A DNA stretch of 64,000 nt, from NCBI RefSeq assembly GCF_003426945.1, contig NZ_QURO01000004.1, positions 1,054,001 to 1,118,000 of the forward strand, given 5' to 3'. Position 1 is the stretch's first letter. Each line of letters opens with the position of its first letter. The DNA is from Thermus sediminis (GTDB taxonomy: Bacteria > Deinococcota > Deinococci > Deinococcales > Thermaceae). Position numbers and translations under genes: made by a program. Of this stretch, positions 41,177-49,387 are shown piece after piece. The notes beneath the pieces were generated by a model that made no database searches, was not told where the DNA came from, and saw only the letters and a list, made by a program, of their open reading frames with translations.

Positions 41177-42373
41177 GTGAAAAGGCTAAGCGCCCTCCTC
41201 CTCTTCCTGGCCTCGGCCCTGGCCCAGACGGAGGTGACCTTCTGGCACGCCATGGACGGCCCCGCAGGCCGCCTTCTCGCCACCTTCGCCCAGGAGTTCA
41301 ACGCCAGGCAGGGCCTCTACCGGGTGGTGCCCCTGTACGTGGGGCAGTACCGGGAGGCCGAGACCCGGCTGGTGGCTGCCCTGCGCGCTGGGGCAGCCCC
41401 AGTCCTCTTCCAGGCGGAGATCTCCTTCTTCCCCCGGCTGGTGGGGGAAGGGCAGGCCCTGGCTCTAGATCCCTACCTGAACCTGGACAGGGCCTTCCTA
41501 GAGGACCTCTTTGAGCCCGCCTGGAACTACGGGGTGGTGGAAGGGAGGCGCTTTGGCCTCCCCCTGAACACCTCCACGCCCGTCCTCTTTTACAACCTGG
41601 ACGCCCTTCGGGCCCGGGGCCTGCAGGCCCCCAGGGATTGGAGGGAGTTTGAGGAGGCCGCCAAGGCCCTGGCCTCGCGCCAGGCCAGAGGGTTCATCTT
41701 CGTCACCGACCCCCAGGCCTGGCTCTTTGAGGCCATGGTGACGAGCCGCGGGGGGAGCCTGGTGAGGGACGGCAGGCCCAACTTCCTCTCCCGGGAGGCC
41801 CTCGAGGCCCTGGAGATGCTCCACCGCCTAAACCGGGCGGGAGCCCTCTCGGCCCGGAGCATGGCCGAGTCCACCTTCGCCCAGTTGGACTTCGTGCGCA
41901 CCAGAGGGATGATGGTCATGGCCTCCATCGCCAACTGGCCCGCCGCGGAGAACTTCTCCTTCGCCTTCAACCTGGGGGTGGCCCCCGTGCCCCGGGAACC
42001 AGGGGGGAAGGTGCCCCTAGGGGGGGCGCAGCTGGTGGTCCTGAGGGGGGCCAGCGAGGCCCAGGTGCGGGGGGCCATAGAGTTCTGGAGGTACCTCATG
42101 GAGCCCGGAAACGTGGCCCGCTGGGTGGAGGCCAGCTACTACGTGCCGGTGCGCAAGTCTGCCACCCCCCTGCTGGAGGGCTTCTACCGGGAAAATCCCT
42201 TTCGCAGGGTGGCCTTTGAGCAGATCGCCCACGCCCAGGAAAGGCCCCGCCTGCCCCAGTTCTCCGCCTGGGCGGGCCTCCTGGCCGAAGCCTTGGAGAG
42301 GAGCCTCAAGGGAGGCCTACCGCCCCAGAGGGCCTTGGAGGAGGCCCAGAGGAGGGCGGAGGCCATCCGGTAG
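41177..42373 (+). CDS. ABC transporter substrate-binding protein (family 1, UgpB-like), paralog 2
   Basis: 398 residues; signal peptide VKRLSALLLFLASALAQ, mature start TEVTFWHAMDGPAGRLL. Shares with paralog 1 the WxVTFWHxxxGPxG start, QYREAETRLVAALRAGAAP and GVAPVPREPGGKVPL. Duplicated in tandem and diverged. GTG start with its own -10. Its stop codon is part of the -10 of the next gene. Confidence 0.85.
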   Translation: MKRLSALLLFLASALAQTEVTFWHAMDGPAGRLLATFAQEFNARQGLYRVVPLYVGQYREAETRLVAALRAGAAPVLFQAEISFFPRLVGEGQALALDPYLNLDRAFLEDLFEPAWNYGVVEGRRFGLPLNTSTPVLFYNLDALRARGLQAPRDWREFEEAAKALASRQARGFIFVTDPQAWLFEAMVTSRGGSLVRDGRPNFLSREALEALEMLHRLNRAGALSARSMAESTFAQLDFVRTRGMMVMASIANWPAAENFSFAFNLGVAPVPREPGGKVPLGGAQLVVLRGASEAQVRGAIEFWRYLMEPGNVARWVEASYYVPVRKSATPLLEGFYRENPFRRVAFEQIAHAQERPRLPQFSAWAGLLAEALERSLKGGLPPQRALEEAQRRAEAIR

Positions 42374-42376
42374 GAT
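42371..42376 (+). promoter_or_regulatory. Leaderless -10 box overlapping a stop codon
   Basis: TAGGAT, whose TAG is the stop of the upstream gene, 6 nt before ATG 42383. Confidence 0.4.
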
Positions 42377-42382
42377 GGCCCC

Positions 42383-43144
42383 ATGCGTCTGGGCTTTAGC
42401 CCCTTCAGTGCGGAACTGGGATATGAGGAGGCCTTCCCCTTGGCGGCCGAGCTGGGGGTGGACCTGGAGGTGAACTACGACCTCCACGAGGTCCTGCCCC
42501 TTCCGGAGCCCAAAAGCCTAAAGGCCACCGGAGAGGCCCTGGGGGTGGGCTTCACCCTCCACCTCCCCTTCGTGGAGCTCAACCCGGCGAGCCTCATCCC
42601 CAGCGTGCGAAGCCTCTCCCGAGAGCGCCTCCTCAGGGCCCTGGAGTTCGGGGAGGCCCTGGGGGCCAAGGTGGGGGTGTTGCACACGGGCCGGGTGCCC
42701 CTCTGCCACCCCTTGGCCCTGGCCCTGGCCCAGGAGGCCCTGGAGGAGACCCTCTCCGCCCTGCTGCCCCTCCCCTTCCCCGTGGCCTTGGAGAACCTGG
42801 CCCTCTCGGAAGAGGACCTCCTGAAGGGACCAGAGGCCCTAAAGGATCTCCTCTTGCGCTTTCCCCAGTACGGCTTCTGCCTGGACGTGGGCCACGCCCT
42901 CGTGGAGCTCGGCCCCCGGGGGCCTCTCCTCTACCTCGAGGCCCTGGGGGACCGCCTCCTCCACCTCCACCTGCACGACAACCACGGAAGGCGGGACGAC
43001 CACCTGCCCGTGGGCGCAGGCAGCGTCCCCTGGGCCAGGCTCGCCCCCTTCCTCCGGGGCTTCGGGGGAACGGGGGCTCTGGAGGTGGGGGGCGGAGCCC
43101 CTGGGGTGCGGCAGAGCGTATCCCGCCTATACGGCCTACTATAA
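42383..43144 (+). CDS. Sugar phosphate isomerase/epimerase family (xylose isomerase-like TIM barrel)
   Basis: 253-residue AP-endonuclease-2-type barrel. Metal-binding pattern seen: LHLPF, VLHTG, VALENLALSEEDLL, FCLDVGHALVE, LHLHDNHGRRDDHLPVGAG. The family includes sugar epimerases, isomerases, dehydratases and endonuclease IV; length and the DDHLPVG segment fit the sugar group. It lies just after two sugar-type binding proteins, which may hint at a shared substrate, but it has its own promoter. Confidence 0.82.
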   Translation: MRLGFSPFSAELGYEEAFPLAAELGVDLEVNYDLHEVLPLPEPKSLKATGEALGVGFTLHLPFVELNPASLIPSVRSLSRERLLRALEFGEALGAKVGVLHTGRVPLCHPLALALAQEALEETLSALLPLPFPVALENLALSEEDLLKGPEALKDLLLRFPQYGFCLDVGHALVELGPRGPLLYLEALGDRLLHLHLHDNHGRRDDHLPVGAGSVPWARLAPFLRGFGGTGALEVGGGAPGVRQSVSRLYGLL

Positions 43145-43168
43145 GGGCAGGACATATGTCCTTGCCCC
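43145..43168. promoter_or_regulatory. Palindrome between isomerase and fbc operon
   Basis: GGACATATGTCC is a perfect 12-bp palindrome (43150-43161), extended by GGGCA / TTGCCC into a 23-bp imperfect one. It sits where the -35 of the fbc promoter (-10 at 43177) should be, and just past the isomerase stop. Operator or terminator; no T-run follows. Confidence 0.45.
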
Positions 43169-43176
43169 TGGGGTCT

Positions 43177-43182
43177 TATAGT
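43177..43182 (+). promoter_or_regulatory. fbc operon -10 box
   Basis: TATAGT about 45 bp before fbcC; the leader carries AAAGGGAGGT. Confidence 0.45.
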
Positions 43183-43226
43183 GGTGGGGTGGGGCTTTGC
43201 ACCCCTATTCACAAAAGGGAGGTGGC

Positions 43227-43952
43227 ATGGTCGTAGACCGGATCGAAGTCTACCTGGACGGGGCAGGGGAGCCCCTGGCGGTCCTCAAGGAACCCCCCTA
43301 CCGCCTCAAGTTGGACACCCGGAAGGTCCCCGATGGGGAGCACATCCTGAGGGTGGTAACCCACTTCCGAGGGGGAGGCCAGGAGGTGCGGGAAATCCCC
43401 TTCACCGTGAACAACTACCCCGAAGTCCTGGTCGTGGGCCTGGATGAAGGGGGGGAGGTGGCGGGGGAGGTGGAGCTTCGCCTTGCGGTGGGCGAGCCCG
43501 AGCTTCCCGTGGAGCCGGTGCGCTTCAACCCCATCTGGTATGCGGTGGCCTCGGTGGTGGTCCTGGGAAGCATCTGGGCCTACTTCGCCCTATCCCCCAC
43601 CGCGGAGAGGATCATAGCCGAGGTGGCCCCCCCGGCCCAGGAGGCCCCCCAGGAGAAAGCCAGCGTCCAACTCGCCGCCGAGGTGGACCCGGCCCTCATG
43701 GAAAAGGGCCAGAACCTCTACAACGCCCAATGCGCCGCCTGTCACGGGGTAAACGGCCAGGGGATACCTCCTGTCATGCCGGCCCTGGCGGGGAACGCCA
43801 ACCTCCGGGACGCGCAAATGATCATCAACGTCACCAGGAACGGGCGCGGGGCCATGCCTCCTGTGGGCGCTGGCTTCACAGAGGAGGAGCTGAGGGCGGT
43901 GGCCACCTACATCCGCAACGCCTGGGGCAACGCCTTCGGGCCCGTGGACTGA
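43227..43952 (+). CDS. fbcC: Cytochrome bc complex, c-type cytochrome subunit
   Basis: 241 residues. Unusual order: a soluble N-terminal domain (MVVDRIEVYLDGAGEPLAV, about residues 1-95, Ig-like in look), one membrane helix (YAVASVVVLGSIWAYFAL, about residue 110), then a small class I cytochrome c domain with the haem motif CAACH (about residue 172) and MPPVGAGF with the Met ligand. First of the four-gene fbcCXFB set described for T. thermophilus. ATG 43227 follows AAAGGGAGGT. Passes electrons from the Rieske protein onward to soluble cytochrome c. Confidence 0.92.
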   Translation: MVVDRIEVYLDGAGEPLAVLKEPPYRLKLDTRKVPDGEHILRVVTHFRGGGQEVREIPFTVNNYPEVLVVGLDEGGEVAGEVELRLAVGEPELPVEPVRFNPIWYAVASVVVLGSIWAYFALSPTAERIIAEVAPPAQEAPQEKASVQLAAEVDPALMEKGQNLYNAQCAACHGVNGQGIPPVMPALAGNANLRDAQMIINVTRNGRGAMPPVGAGFTEEELRAVATYIRNAWGNAFGPVD

Positions 43953-43962
43953 GGGGGGCAGC

Positions 43963-44445
43963 GTGTACCGCAACGATTTCGTCCTACCCACCTTCAGCCT
44001 GATCCTGGCCCTGGGCCTGTTCTATGCGGCCTACCTGAATGGCCTTCACATCGCCCGCCTCCAGGGCCACACCCCCGAGGAGCTTTCCGTGGGCCAGATC
44101 GGCCTCATGGCTTTTGGGGCCCTTTTCCTCCTGTACGGCCTCATGGGCCTGATCTCCTACTGGCTAGAGGGCCTCGAGCTCCGCCCAGGCCGCCACTTTC
44201 CCACCCCGTCCACCGCCCCGGTGGCCGCGGGGGTGATCCTGGTCCTCCTCCTCACCGCCCTCTCCGGCTTCTTCGTTCGCCTCATCGTGTACTCCGCCCA
44301 GACGGGGTACAACCCCACCTGGCTCCAGGGCCTCATCTTCGGCGGGATAAGCCTGGTGGTAGCCGCCCTCTTCGGCCTCTACCGGCGGTTCTTCGTACGG
44401 GAGGAAGTGGTCACCGAAGGGGAGAAGGGCGAGTTCCCCTGGTAA
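43963..44445 (+). CDS. fbcX: Cytochrome bc complex associated membrane protein FbcX
   Basis: 160 residues with four membrane segments (FSLILALGLFYAAYLNGL, GLMAFGALFLLYGLMGLI, VAAGVILVLLLTALSGFF, GLIFGGISLVVAALFGLY). No cofactor ligands are obvious, and no counterpart exists in mitochondrial bc1. It is known from the Thermus fbc operon, role unclear. GTG 43963 starts 10 bp after fbcC. Confidence 0.88.
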   Translation: MYRNDFVLPTFSLILALGLFYAAYLNGLHIARLQGHTPEELSVGQIGLMAFGALFLLYGLMGLISYWLEGLELRPGRHFPTPSTAPVAAGVILVLLLTALSGFFVRLIVYSAQTGYNPTWLQGLIFGGISLVVAALFGLYRRFFVREEVVTEGEKGEFPW

Positions 44446-44454
44446 AGGAGCGGC

Positions 44455-45084
44455 ATGGACGAGCGCGAGGTTCGCTTGAAGAAATCGCAGAGGCGGCTAT
44501 TCATCAAGACCGCCATCGGTACCGGCATCGGCCTCTCCTTGGTCTCGGCCTTCTACGTGGGGGCGAGTCTGAGGCCCAGGAGGGAGGTGACCCCAGAGAG
44601 GGAACCCCTGAGGGCTGGGGACATCCTGGTCTATGCCCAAGGAGCTAGGGAACCCAAGGCCATCCGCCTGGAGGAGCTGAAGCCGGGCGACCCCTTCGTC
44701 CTGGCCTACCCCATGGACCCCAAGACCAAGGTGGTCAAGAGCGGGGAAGCCCGAAACACGGTTCTGGTGGTCCGTTACGCCCCCGAGGAGCTCTCCCCCG
44801 AGGTGGCCGAGCACGGGGTGGAGGGGGTGGTGGCCTACTCTGCCGTCTGCACCCACCTGGGCTGCATCGTGAGCCAGTGGGTAGCGGACAGGAGGGCCGC
44901 CCTCTGCCCCTGCCACGCCGGCGTCTTTGACCTGGCCCAAGGGGCTAGGATCATCTCCGGCCCCCCGCCCAGGCCCGTGCCCCAGCTTCCCCTCAGGGTA
45001 GAGGACGGGGTCCTGGTGGCCGCCGGCGAGTTTTTGGGCGAAGTAGGGGTCAGGGCCCAGGCCTCTTCCCGGTGCCATGTCTAG
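44455..45084 (+). CDS. fbcF: Rieske iron-sulfur protein of the bc complex
   Basis: 209 residues. N-terminal basic stretch [18 protein letters not shown] and a membrane helix (residues ~18-38) anchor it; the soluble domain binds [2Fe-2S] through CTHLGC and CPCHAG (about residues 133-163). The [13 protein letters not shown] loop follows. ATG 44455; 9 bp after fbcX. Couples quinol oxidation at cytochrome b to FbcC. Confidence 0.95.
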   Translation: MDEREVRLKKSQRRLFIKTAIGTGIGLSLVSAFYVGASLRPRREVTPEREPLRAGDILVYAQGAREPKAIRLEELKPGDPFVLAYPMDPKTKVVKSGEARNTVLVVRYAPEELSPEVAEHGVEGVVAYSAVCTHLGCIVSQWVADRRAALCPCHAGVFDLAQGARIISGPPPRPVPQLPLRVEDGVLVAAGEFLGEVGVRAQASSRCHV

Positions 45085-45093
45085 GAGGTGAGC

Positions 45094-46359
45094 ATGTACA
45101 AGTGGCTCGACGAGCGCTTAGACCTCTCGGGGTTCTACCAGAAGGTCCTGCGCAAGGCCTTCCCCGTGCACCACTCCTTCTTCCTGGGAGAGATCACCCT
45201 CTTCGCCTTCATCGTCTTGGTGCTCACGGGGATCTTCCTCACCCTGAACTACGAGCCCTCCATCCGCGAGGTACGCCTCCCCGACGGGCGCGTGGTGCCC
45301 GCCGCCTACGCCAGCGTCCTCTACATCGACAGCCTCCCCTTCGGGGCGGTGATCCGGAGCCTCCACCACTGGTCGGCCCACGTGATGATCGCCGCCGCCT
45401 TCTTGCACATGCTGAGGATCCTCCTCACGGGGGCCTACAAGAAGCCCCGGGAGCTCAACTACCTGGTGGGCCTGGCCCTCTTGGGCGTGACCGTGGTCAC
45501 CGCCTTCACCGGCTACGCCCTCCCCTACGACAACTACGCCGTGACCGCCACCCGGATCGGCTACGGGATCGCTGCGTCCATCCCCTGGGTGGGGGGAGGC
45601 CTAGCCGACATCTTTTTTGGCGGGGAGTTCCCCGGCTCCGAAAGGGCCATCCCCCGCCTCTACAGCCTCCACGTCCTCTGGCTTCCCCTCCTCCTCATGG
45701 CCCTAATCGGGCTCCACCTGGCGATCATGATCAAGCAAAAGCACACCCAACCCCCCTACGCGGAGAGGGTGGCCCCGGGGAAGATCCTGGGCGTGCCCAT
45801 GTACCCCCAGCAGATGGTCATGATGGTCATCCTCTTCGCCCTCTACGTGGGCATCATGACCCTGATCGCGGGGGCCTTCCTGGCCCATCCCATCGAGGCC
45901 TTCGGGCCCCCCACCCCCGAAACCCCGGCGGTGAAGCCGGACTGGTACTTCCTCTGGCTCTTCGGCCTCCTGCAGATCATCCCCTCTAGCTGGCAGTTCC
46001 AACTCTTCGGGGCCACCATCGGCCCTGAGTTCATCGGCGGGGTGCTGATCCCGGGGATCCTGGGGATCATCGCCCTCCTCCTCCCCTTCGTGGACGTGCG
46101 CAAGGACAAGATGCGCTACATGGAGCTCCCCTCGGAGCACCCGGTGCGCACCAGCGCCATCCTGGCCCTCCTGGTCTTCTTCCTCATGAGCACGCTGGCG
46201 GGCTACAAGATCGACTTCCAGCTGCAGGGCTCCATCCTGGGGAACAACGCCGTCCTGTGGACCCTGGTCCTGGGCGGGCCCCTCCTCACCTTCACCCTCA
46301 CCTACATCCTGATGCGCATCTTCTACGGCAAAAAGGAGAGGGGCCAGGAAGCCCTTTGA
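45094..46359 (+). CDS. fbcB: Cytochrome b subunit of the bc complex
   Basis: 421 residues; the di-haem quinol-oxidising core. Histidine pairs for the haems appear in SLHHWSAHVMIAAAFLHMLR (helix B) and YSLHVLWLPLLLMALIGLHL (helix D). The quinol site motif PDWYFLWLFGLLQ (PEWY-type) is present. A full-length cytochrome b with C-terminal helices, unlike the split b6/IV of cyanobacteria. ATG 45094 follows AGGAGGTGA; a GTG at 45088 lies inside that site. Ends the operon; palindrome and terminator follow. Confidence 0.95.
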   Translation: MYKWLDERLDLSGFYQKVLRKAFPVHHSFFLGEITLFAFIVLVLTGIFLTLNYEPSIREVRLPDGRVVPAAYASVLYIDSLPFGAVIRSLHHWSAHVMIAAAFLHMLRILLTGAYKKPRELNYLVGLALLGVTVVTAFTGYALPYDNYAVTATRIGYGIAASIPWVGGGLADIFFGGEFPGSERAIPRLYSLHVLWLPLLLMALIGLHLAIMIKQKHTQPPYAERVAPGKILGVPMYPQQMVMMVILFALYVGIMTLIAGAFLAHPIEAFGPPTPETPAVKPDWYFLWLFGLLQIIPSSWQFQLFGATIGPEFIGGVLIPGILGIIALLLPFVDVRKDKMRYMELPSEHPVRTSAILALLVFFLMSTLAGYKIDFQLQGSILGNNAVLWTLVLGGPLLTFTLTYILMRIFYGKKERGQEAL

Positions 46360-46360
46360 C

Positions 46361-46400
46361 GCCGCCCCATCCTGGCTTGCGCCAGAATGGGGCCCCAGTA
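46361..46400. repeat. Palindromic intergenic element (one mismatch)
   Basis: CCCCATCCTGGC (46365-46376) and GCCAGAATGGGG (46381-46392) around TTGC, then GCCCC. Directly after fbcB. Confidence 0.7.
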
Positions 46401-46450
46401 GTCTCCTAGAATGGCCTTTCGTGCTAGGTTAGGGTGAAGGATTGCGGAAA

Positions 46451-46483
46451 GGGGTATACCCCCCGCCTAAGGGCGGGGGGTTT
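46451..46483. terminator. Bidirectional terminator between fbcB and rpsA
   Basis: CCCCCCGCC (46459-46467) and GGCGGGGGG (46472-46480) around a short loop, followed by TTT. A GGGGTATACCCC palindrome overlaps its left side. It serves the two convergent genes. Confidence 0.75.
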
Positions 46484-46487
46484 GCCC

Positions 46488-48089
46488 TCAACGCTGCTTC
46501 TCCTCCTCCAGTCCCAGGCTGGCCAGGAGATCCCCGTAGAGGTCGCCAAGCTTCACGCTGGCGGTGGCAGCGGGTACGGCGGAGGCGTCGTAAAGGTTGT
46601 ACTCCGCCACGGCCCCGTACTCGTACTCCCGGCGCTCCTCGCGGCGGGGGGCGGGCTTGCGCTTGCCCGAGGGGCGGCCCTCCTTGCCCTTGGCCCTTCG
46701 GGGGCGCTCCTCCTTGGGTGGGGGCGGGGGGAGAAGGCGCTTCCGGGAAAGGGAGATCCGCTGCTCCACGGGGTCGATGTGGAGGACCACCACCTCCATT
46801 TGCTCCCCCTTCTTGAAGAGGGCGGCGGGGTTCTCCACCCGCCTGTGATCCAGCTCGGAGACGTGGACCAGGCCCTCCATGCCGGGCTCTAGCTCCACGA
46901 AGACCCCGAAGTCCGTAACCCCGGTGATCCTGCCCTTGACCACGGTGCCCGGGGGGTACTTCTCCACCAGAAGCTGCCAGGGGTCAGGCTGGGTCTGCTT
47001 GAGGCCCAGGGAGAGGCGGCGCTCCGCGGGGTCCAGCCTGAGGACCACGGCCTCCACCTCCTCCCCTTCCTTCACCACCTCGGAGGGGTGCTTGGGGCGC
47101 TTGGTCCAGGAGAGTTCGGAGATGTGGATGAGGCCCTCGAGGCCCGGCTCCACCTCCACGAAGACCCCAAAGGGGGTGAGGCCCACCACCTTGCCCCTGA
47201 CCCGGGTGCCCACGGGGTACCTCTCCGCCACCGTGGTCCAAGGGTCGGGGATCAGGGCCTTGATGGAGAGGTTGACCCGCTCCCTCTCGGGGTCCACGGA
47301 CACCACCTGGGCCCGCACCCTCTGCCCCTTGTGGAGGACCTCCCGAGGGTGGCCGAAACGGCCCCAGGTGATCTCCGAGCGGTGGACCAGGCCGTCCACC
47401 GGCCCCAGGTTGACGAAGGCCCCGAACTCGGTCACATCCACCACGGTGCCCTCCACCACCTGGCCAGGTCCTAGACCCCGGAAGAAGGCCTCCTTGGCCC
47501 GCTTCTGCTCCTCCTCTAGCACCGCCCGGCGGGAGAGGAGGACCCGCCCCTTCTTGCGGTGGAACTCGATGATCTTGGCCAGAACCTCCCGGCCTACGTA
47601 CTGGTCCAGGTTGGGGATGCGCCTGAGGTCCAGCTGGGAAGCGGGGATGAAGGCCTGCACGCCCCTGAGATCGGCGATCACGCCCCCTTTGACCTTCTCC
47701 TTCACGGTGACGGCGACCGGCTCCCCCTTCTCGTAAAGTTCCCGGATGCGGTCCCAGTGCTCCGTGGCCTCCACCTTCTTGCGGGAGAGGAGGATCTGCC
47801 CGGTCTCGGGGTCCACCTTGAGCACCTGGACCCGCACCTCGTCCCCCGGCTTGAGGAATCCCTTGAGCTCCTCCTCAGAAAGGGGCCTTTCCGTGATCTG
47901 GTTGAAGGGGATGATCCCCTCCGTCTTCGCGCCGATGTCCACCGCCACGCCTTCGGAACCCACCAAGACCACTTTGCCCGTCAGGACTTGGCCCGGGCGC
48001 ACCCGCTTCTCCAGGCGGGCCTCGGCCTCCTGCAGGGCCTGTTCCATGCTGAAGGTCTTTTCCGGGGTCTGGGTCGCCTTTTCTTCCAT
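46488..48089 (-). CDS. rpsA: 30S ribosomal protein S1
   Basis: 533 residues with five S1/OB repeats, each ending in a GLVHxSEL-type strand (VDGLVHRSEITW, LEGLIHISELSW, MEGLVHVSELDH). This is the five-domain type rather than the six of E. coli. The C-terminus is a basic Arg/Lys-rich tail (RPRRAKGKEGRPSGKRKPAP) then LYGDLLASLGLEEE. It bridges mRNA to the 30S subunit; leaderless mRNAs need it less. ATG 48089 follows AAGGAGGAAAG. It has a strong promoter and ~120-nt structured leader. Confidence 0.96.
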   Translation of the reverse strand: MEEKATQTPEKTFSMEQALQEAEARLEKRVRPGQVLTGKVVLVGSEGVAVDIGAKTEGIIPFNQITERPLSEEELKGFLKPGDEVRVQVLKVDPETGQILLSRKKVEATEHWDRIRELYEKGEPVAVTVKEKVKGGVIADLRGVQAFIPASQLDLRRIPNLDQYVGREVLAKIIEFHRKKGRVLLSRRAVLEEEQKRAKEAFFRGLGPGQVVEGTVVDVTEFGAFVNLGPVDGLVHRSEITWGRFGHPREVLHKGQRVRAQVVSVDPERERVNLSIKALIPDPWTTVAERYPVGTRVRGKVVGLTPFGVFVEVEPGLEGLIHISELSWTKRPKHPSEVVKEGEEVEAVVLRLDPAERRLSLGLKQTQPDPWQLLVEKYPPGTVVKGRITGVTDFGVFVELEPGMEGLVHVSELDHRRVENPAALFKKGEQMEVVVLHIDPVEQRISLSRKRLLPPPPPKEERPRRAKGKEGRPSGKRKPAPRREERREYEYGAVAEYNLYDASAVPAATASVKLGDLYGDLLASLGLEEEKQR

Positions 48090-48107
48090 GCCGCCTCTTT
48101 CCTCCTT

Positions 48108-48192
48108 GCGCGCCTTTCCTTAGGAAGGCGGGCGCTCTAAAAGCGCTCACACGAAAAGGTGGGGGAGAAGCCTATTTCCCCCTCCCGTGTGA
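48108..48192 (-). promoter_or_regulatory. Structured 5' leader of rpsA (candidate autoregulatory element)
   Basis: Two stem-loops in the untranslated leader: TTCACACG / CGTGTGA enclosing GGGGGA / TCCCCC (48147-48192), and GCGCCCGCCTTCC / GGAAAGGCGCGC (48108-48135) whose 3' side runs up to the ribosome site. A small GCGCT/AGCGC stem lies between. S1 represses its own translation in other bacteria; this layout would allow that. Inference from structure only. Confidence 0.5.
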
Positions 48193-48218
48193 ACCGGCCC
48201 CGAAGGGCATACCCTCTC

Positions 48219-48247
48219 TTTATACCACGGGGAAGCCCCCTTGCCAA
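48219..48247 (-). promoter_or_regulatory. rpsA promoter
   Basis: On the minus strand: -35 TTGGCA (48242-48247), exactly 17 bp spacer, -10 TATAAA (48219-48224). One of the best promoters in the window. Confidence 0.75.
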
Positions 48248-48259
48248 GAGCCCCTGGGG

Positions 48260-48265
48260 CATAAT
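48260..48265 (+). promoter_or_regulatory. Leaderless -10 box of the M20 peptidase gene
   Basis: CATAAT, 6 nt before ATG 48272; back to back with the rpsA promoter. Confidence 0.4.
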
Positions 48266-48271
48266 GGGGGC

Positions 48272-49387
48272 ATGGAAACCCTGGCATGGATGAAGGCCAA
48301 CCTACCCCCTTTCCTCAAGGACCTCGAGGCCTTCGTGCGCCGGGAGTCCCCCTCGGGGGACCTCCTGGGCCTCAAGGAGGCGGCCCTCTTCCTGGAGGAA
48401 GCCTTCGGGGCCTTGGGGGGGCGGCTTTCCCGCAAGGAAACCCCCAAAGGCCCCGTCCTCCTCCTGAGGCGGGAAGGGGAGGGTACCCCGGTCCTCATCC
48501 TCTGCCACTACGACACCATCCACCCCAAGGGGAGCTTTCCCGAGGCCTTCCGCCTGGAAAGGGAGAAGGCCATAGGCCCAGGGGTCTACGACATGAAGGG
48601 GGGGATCGTCGCCCTCCTCTACGCCCTGCGCCACGCGGAGGCCACGGGGAGGAGGCTTCCCTCCCTGGAGGTCCTCTTCACCCCCGACGAGGAGGTGGGC
48701 TCCCCGGGAAGCCGCCCCCTCATCGAAGCCGCGGCCAAGAAGGCCCGGGCCGCCTTGGTCCTGGAGCCTCCTACGGCGGAAGGGGACCTCAAGGTGGCCC
48801 GCAAGGGGGTGGGCCTCTACCGCCTCAAGGCCCTGGGGAAGGCGGCCCACCAAGGGGTGGAGCCAGAGAAGGGAGTGAACGCCATCCTGGAGCTGGCCCA
48901 TCAGGTCTTGAGGGTAGCGGCCCTCGAGGACGGGGAGAAGGGCACCACCCTGGGCCCCAACGTGGTCCGGGGCGGCACGGTGAGCAACGTGGTCGCCGAA
49001 GAGGCGGAGGTGGAGATAGACCTCAGGGCCTGGAGCCTAGAGGAGGTAAGGCGGGTGGAGGAGGCCCTCAAGGCCCTCACCCCGGTCCTCCCCGGGGCCA
49101 GGCTGGAGCTCTCCGGTGGGCTCAACCGCCCCCCCATGGAGCCCACCCCAGAAAGCCTGGCCCTCTTCCAAAAGGCCCGGGCCATCGGGGAAAGCCTGGG
49201 CCTCACCCTCAAGCCGGGCCAGGTGGGGGGCGGCTCCGACGGCAACTTCACCGCCCACCTGGGCGTGCCCACCCTGGACGGCCTGGGCCTCCTAGGCGGG
49301 GACGCCCACCAAAGGACGGAGTACGTGGTGGTGCCGGAGATCCCCCGGCGGGCCGCCCTCCTGGCCGAGCTCCTCTACGCCCTATGA
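48272..49387 (+). CDS. M20 family metallopeptidase (carboxypeptidase G2-like)
   Basis: 371 residues. Zinc ligands: LCHYDT (His), GVYDMKGG (bridging Asp), TPDEEVGS (catalytic Glu pair), LVLEPPTAEGD, and the final His in GDAHQRTEYV. The lid domain is in the middle (LGKAAHQGVEPEKGVNA). The sequence is closest to glutamate carboxypeptidases and acetyl-lysine/ornithine deacylase relatives; substrate undefined. Stop overlaps the next ATG (ATGA). Confidence 0.88.
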   Translation: METLAWMKANLPPFLKDLEAFVRRESPSGDLLGLKEAALFLEEAFGALGGRLSRKETPKGPVLLLRREGEGTPVLILCHYDTIHPKGSFPEAFRLEREKAIGPGVYDMKGGIVALLYALRHAEATGRRLPSLEVLFTPDEEVGSPGSRPLIEAAAKKARAALVLEPPTAEGDLKVARKGVGLYRLKALGKAAHQGVEPEKGVNAILELAHQVLRVAALEDGEKGTTLGPNVVRGGTVSNVVAEEAEVEIDLRAWSLEEVRRVEEALKALTPVLPGARLELSGGLNRPPMEPTPESLALFQKARAIGESLGLTLKPGQVGGGSDGNFTAHLGVPTLDGLGLLGGDAHQRTEYVVVPEIPRRAALLAELLYAL

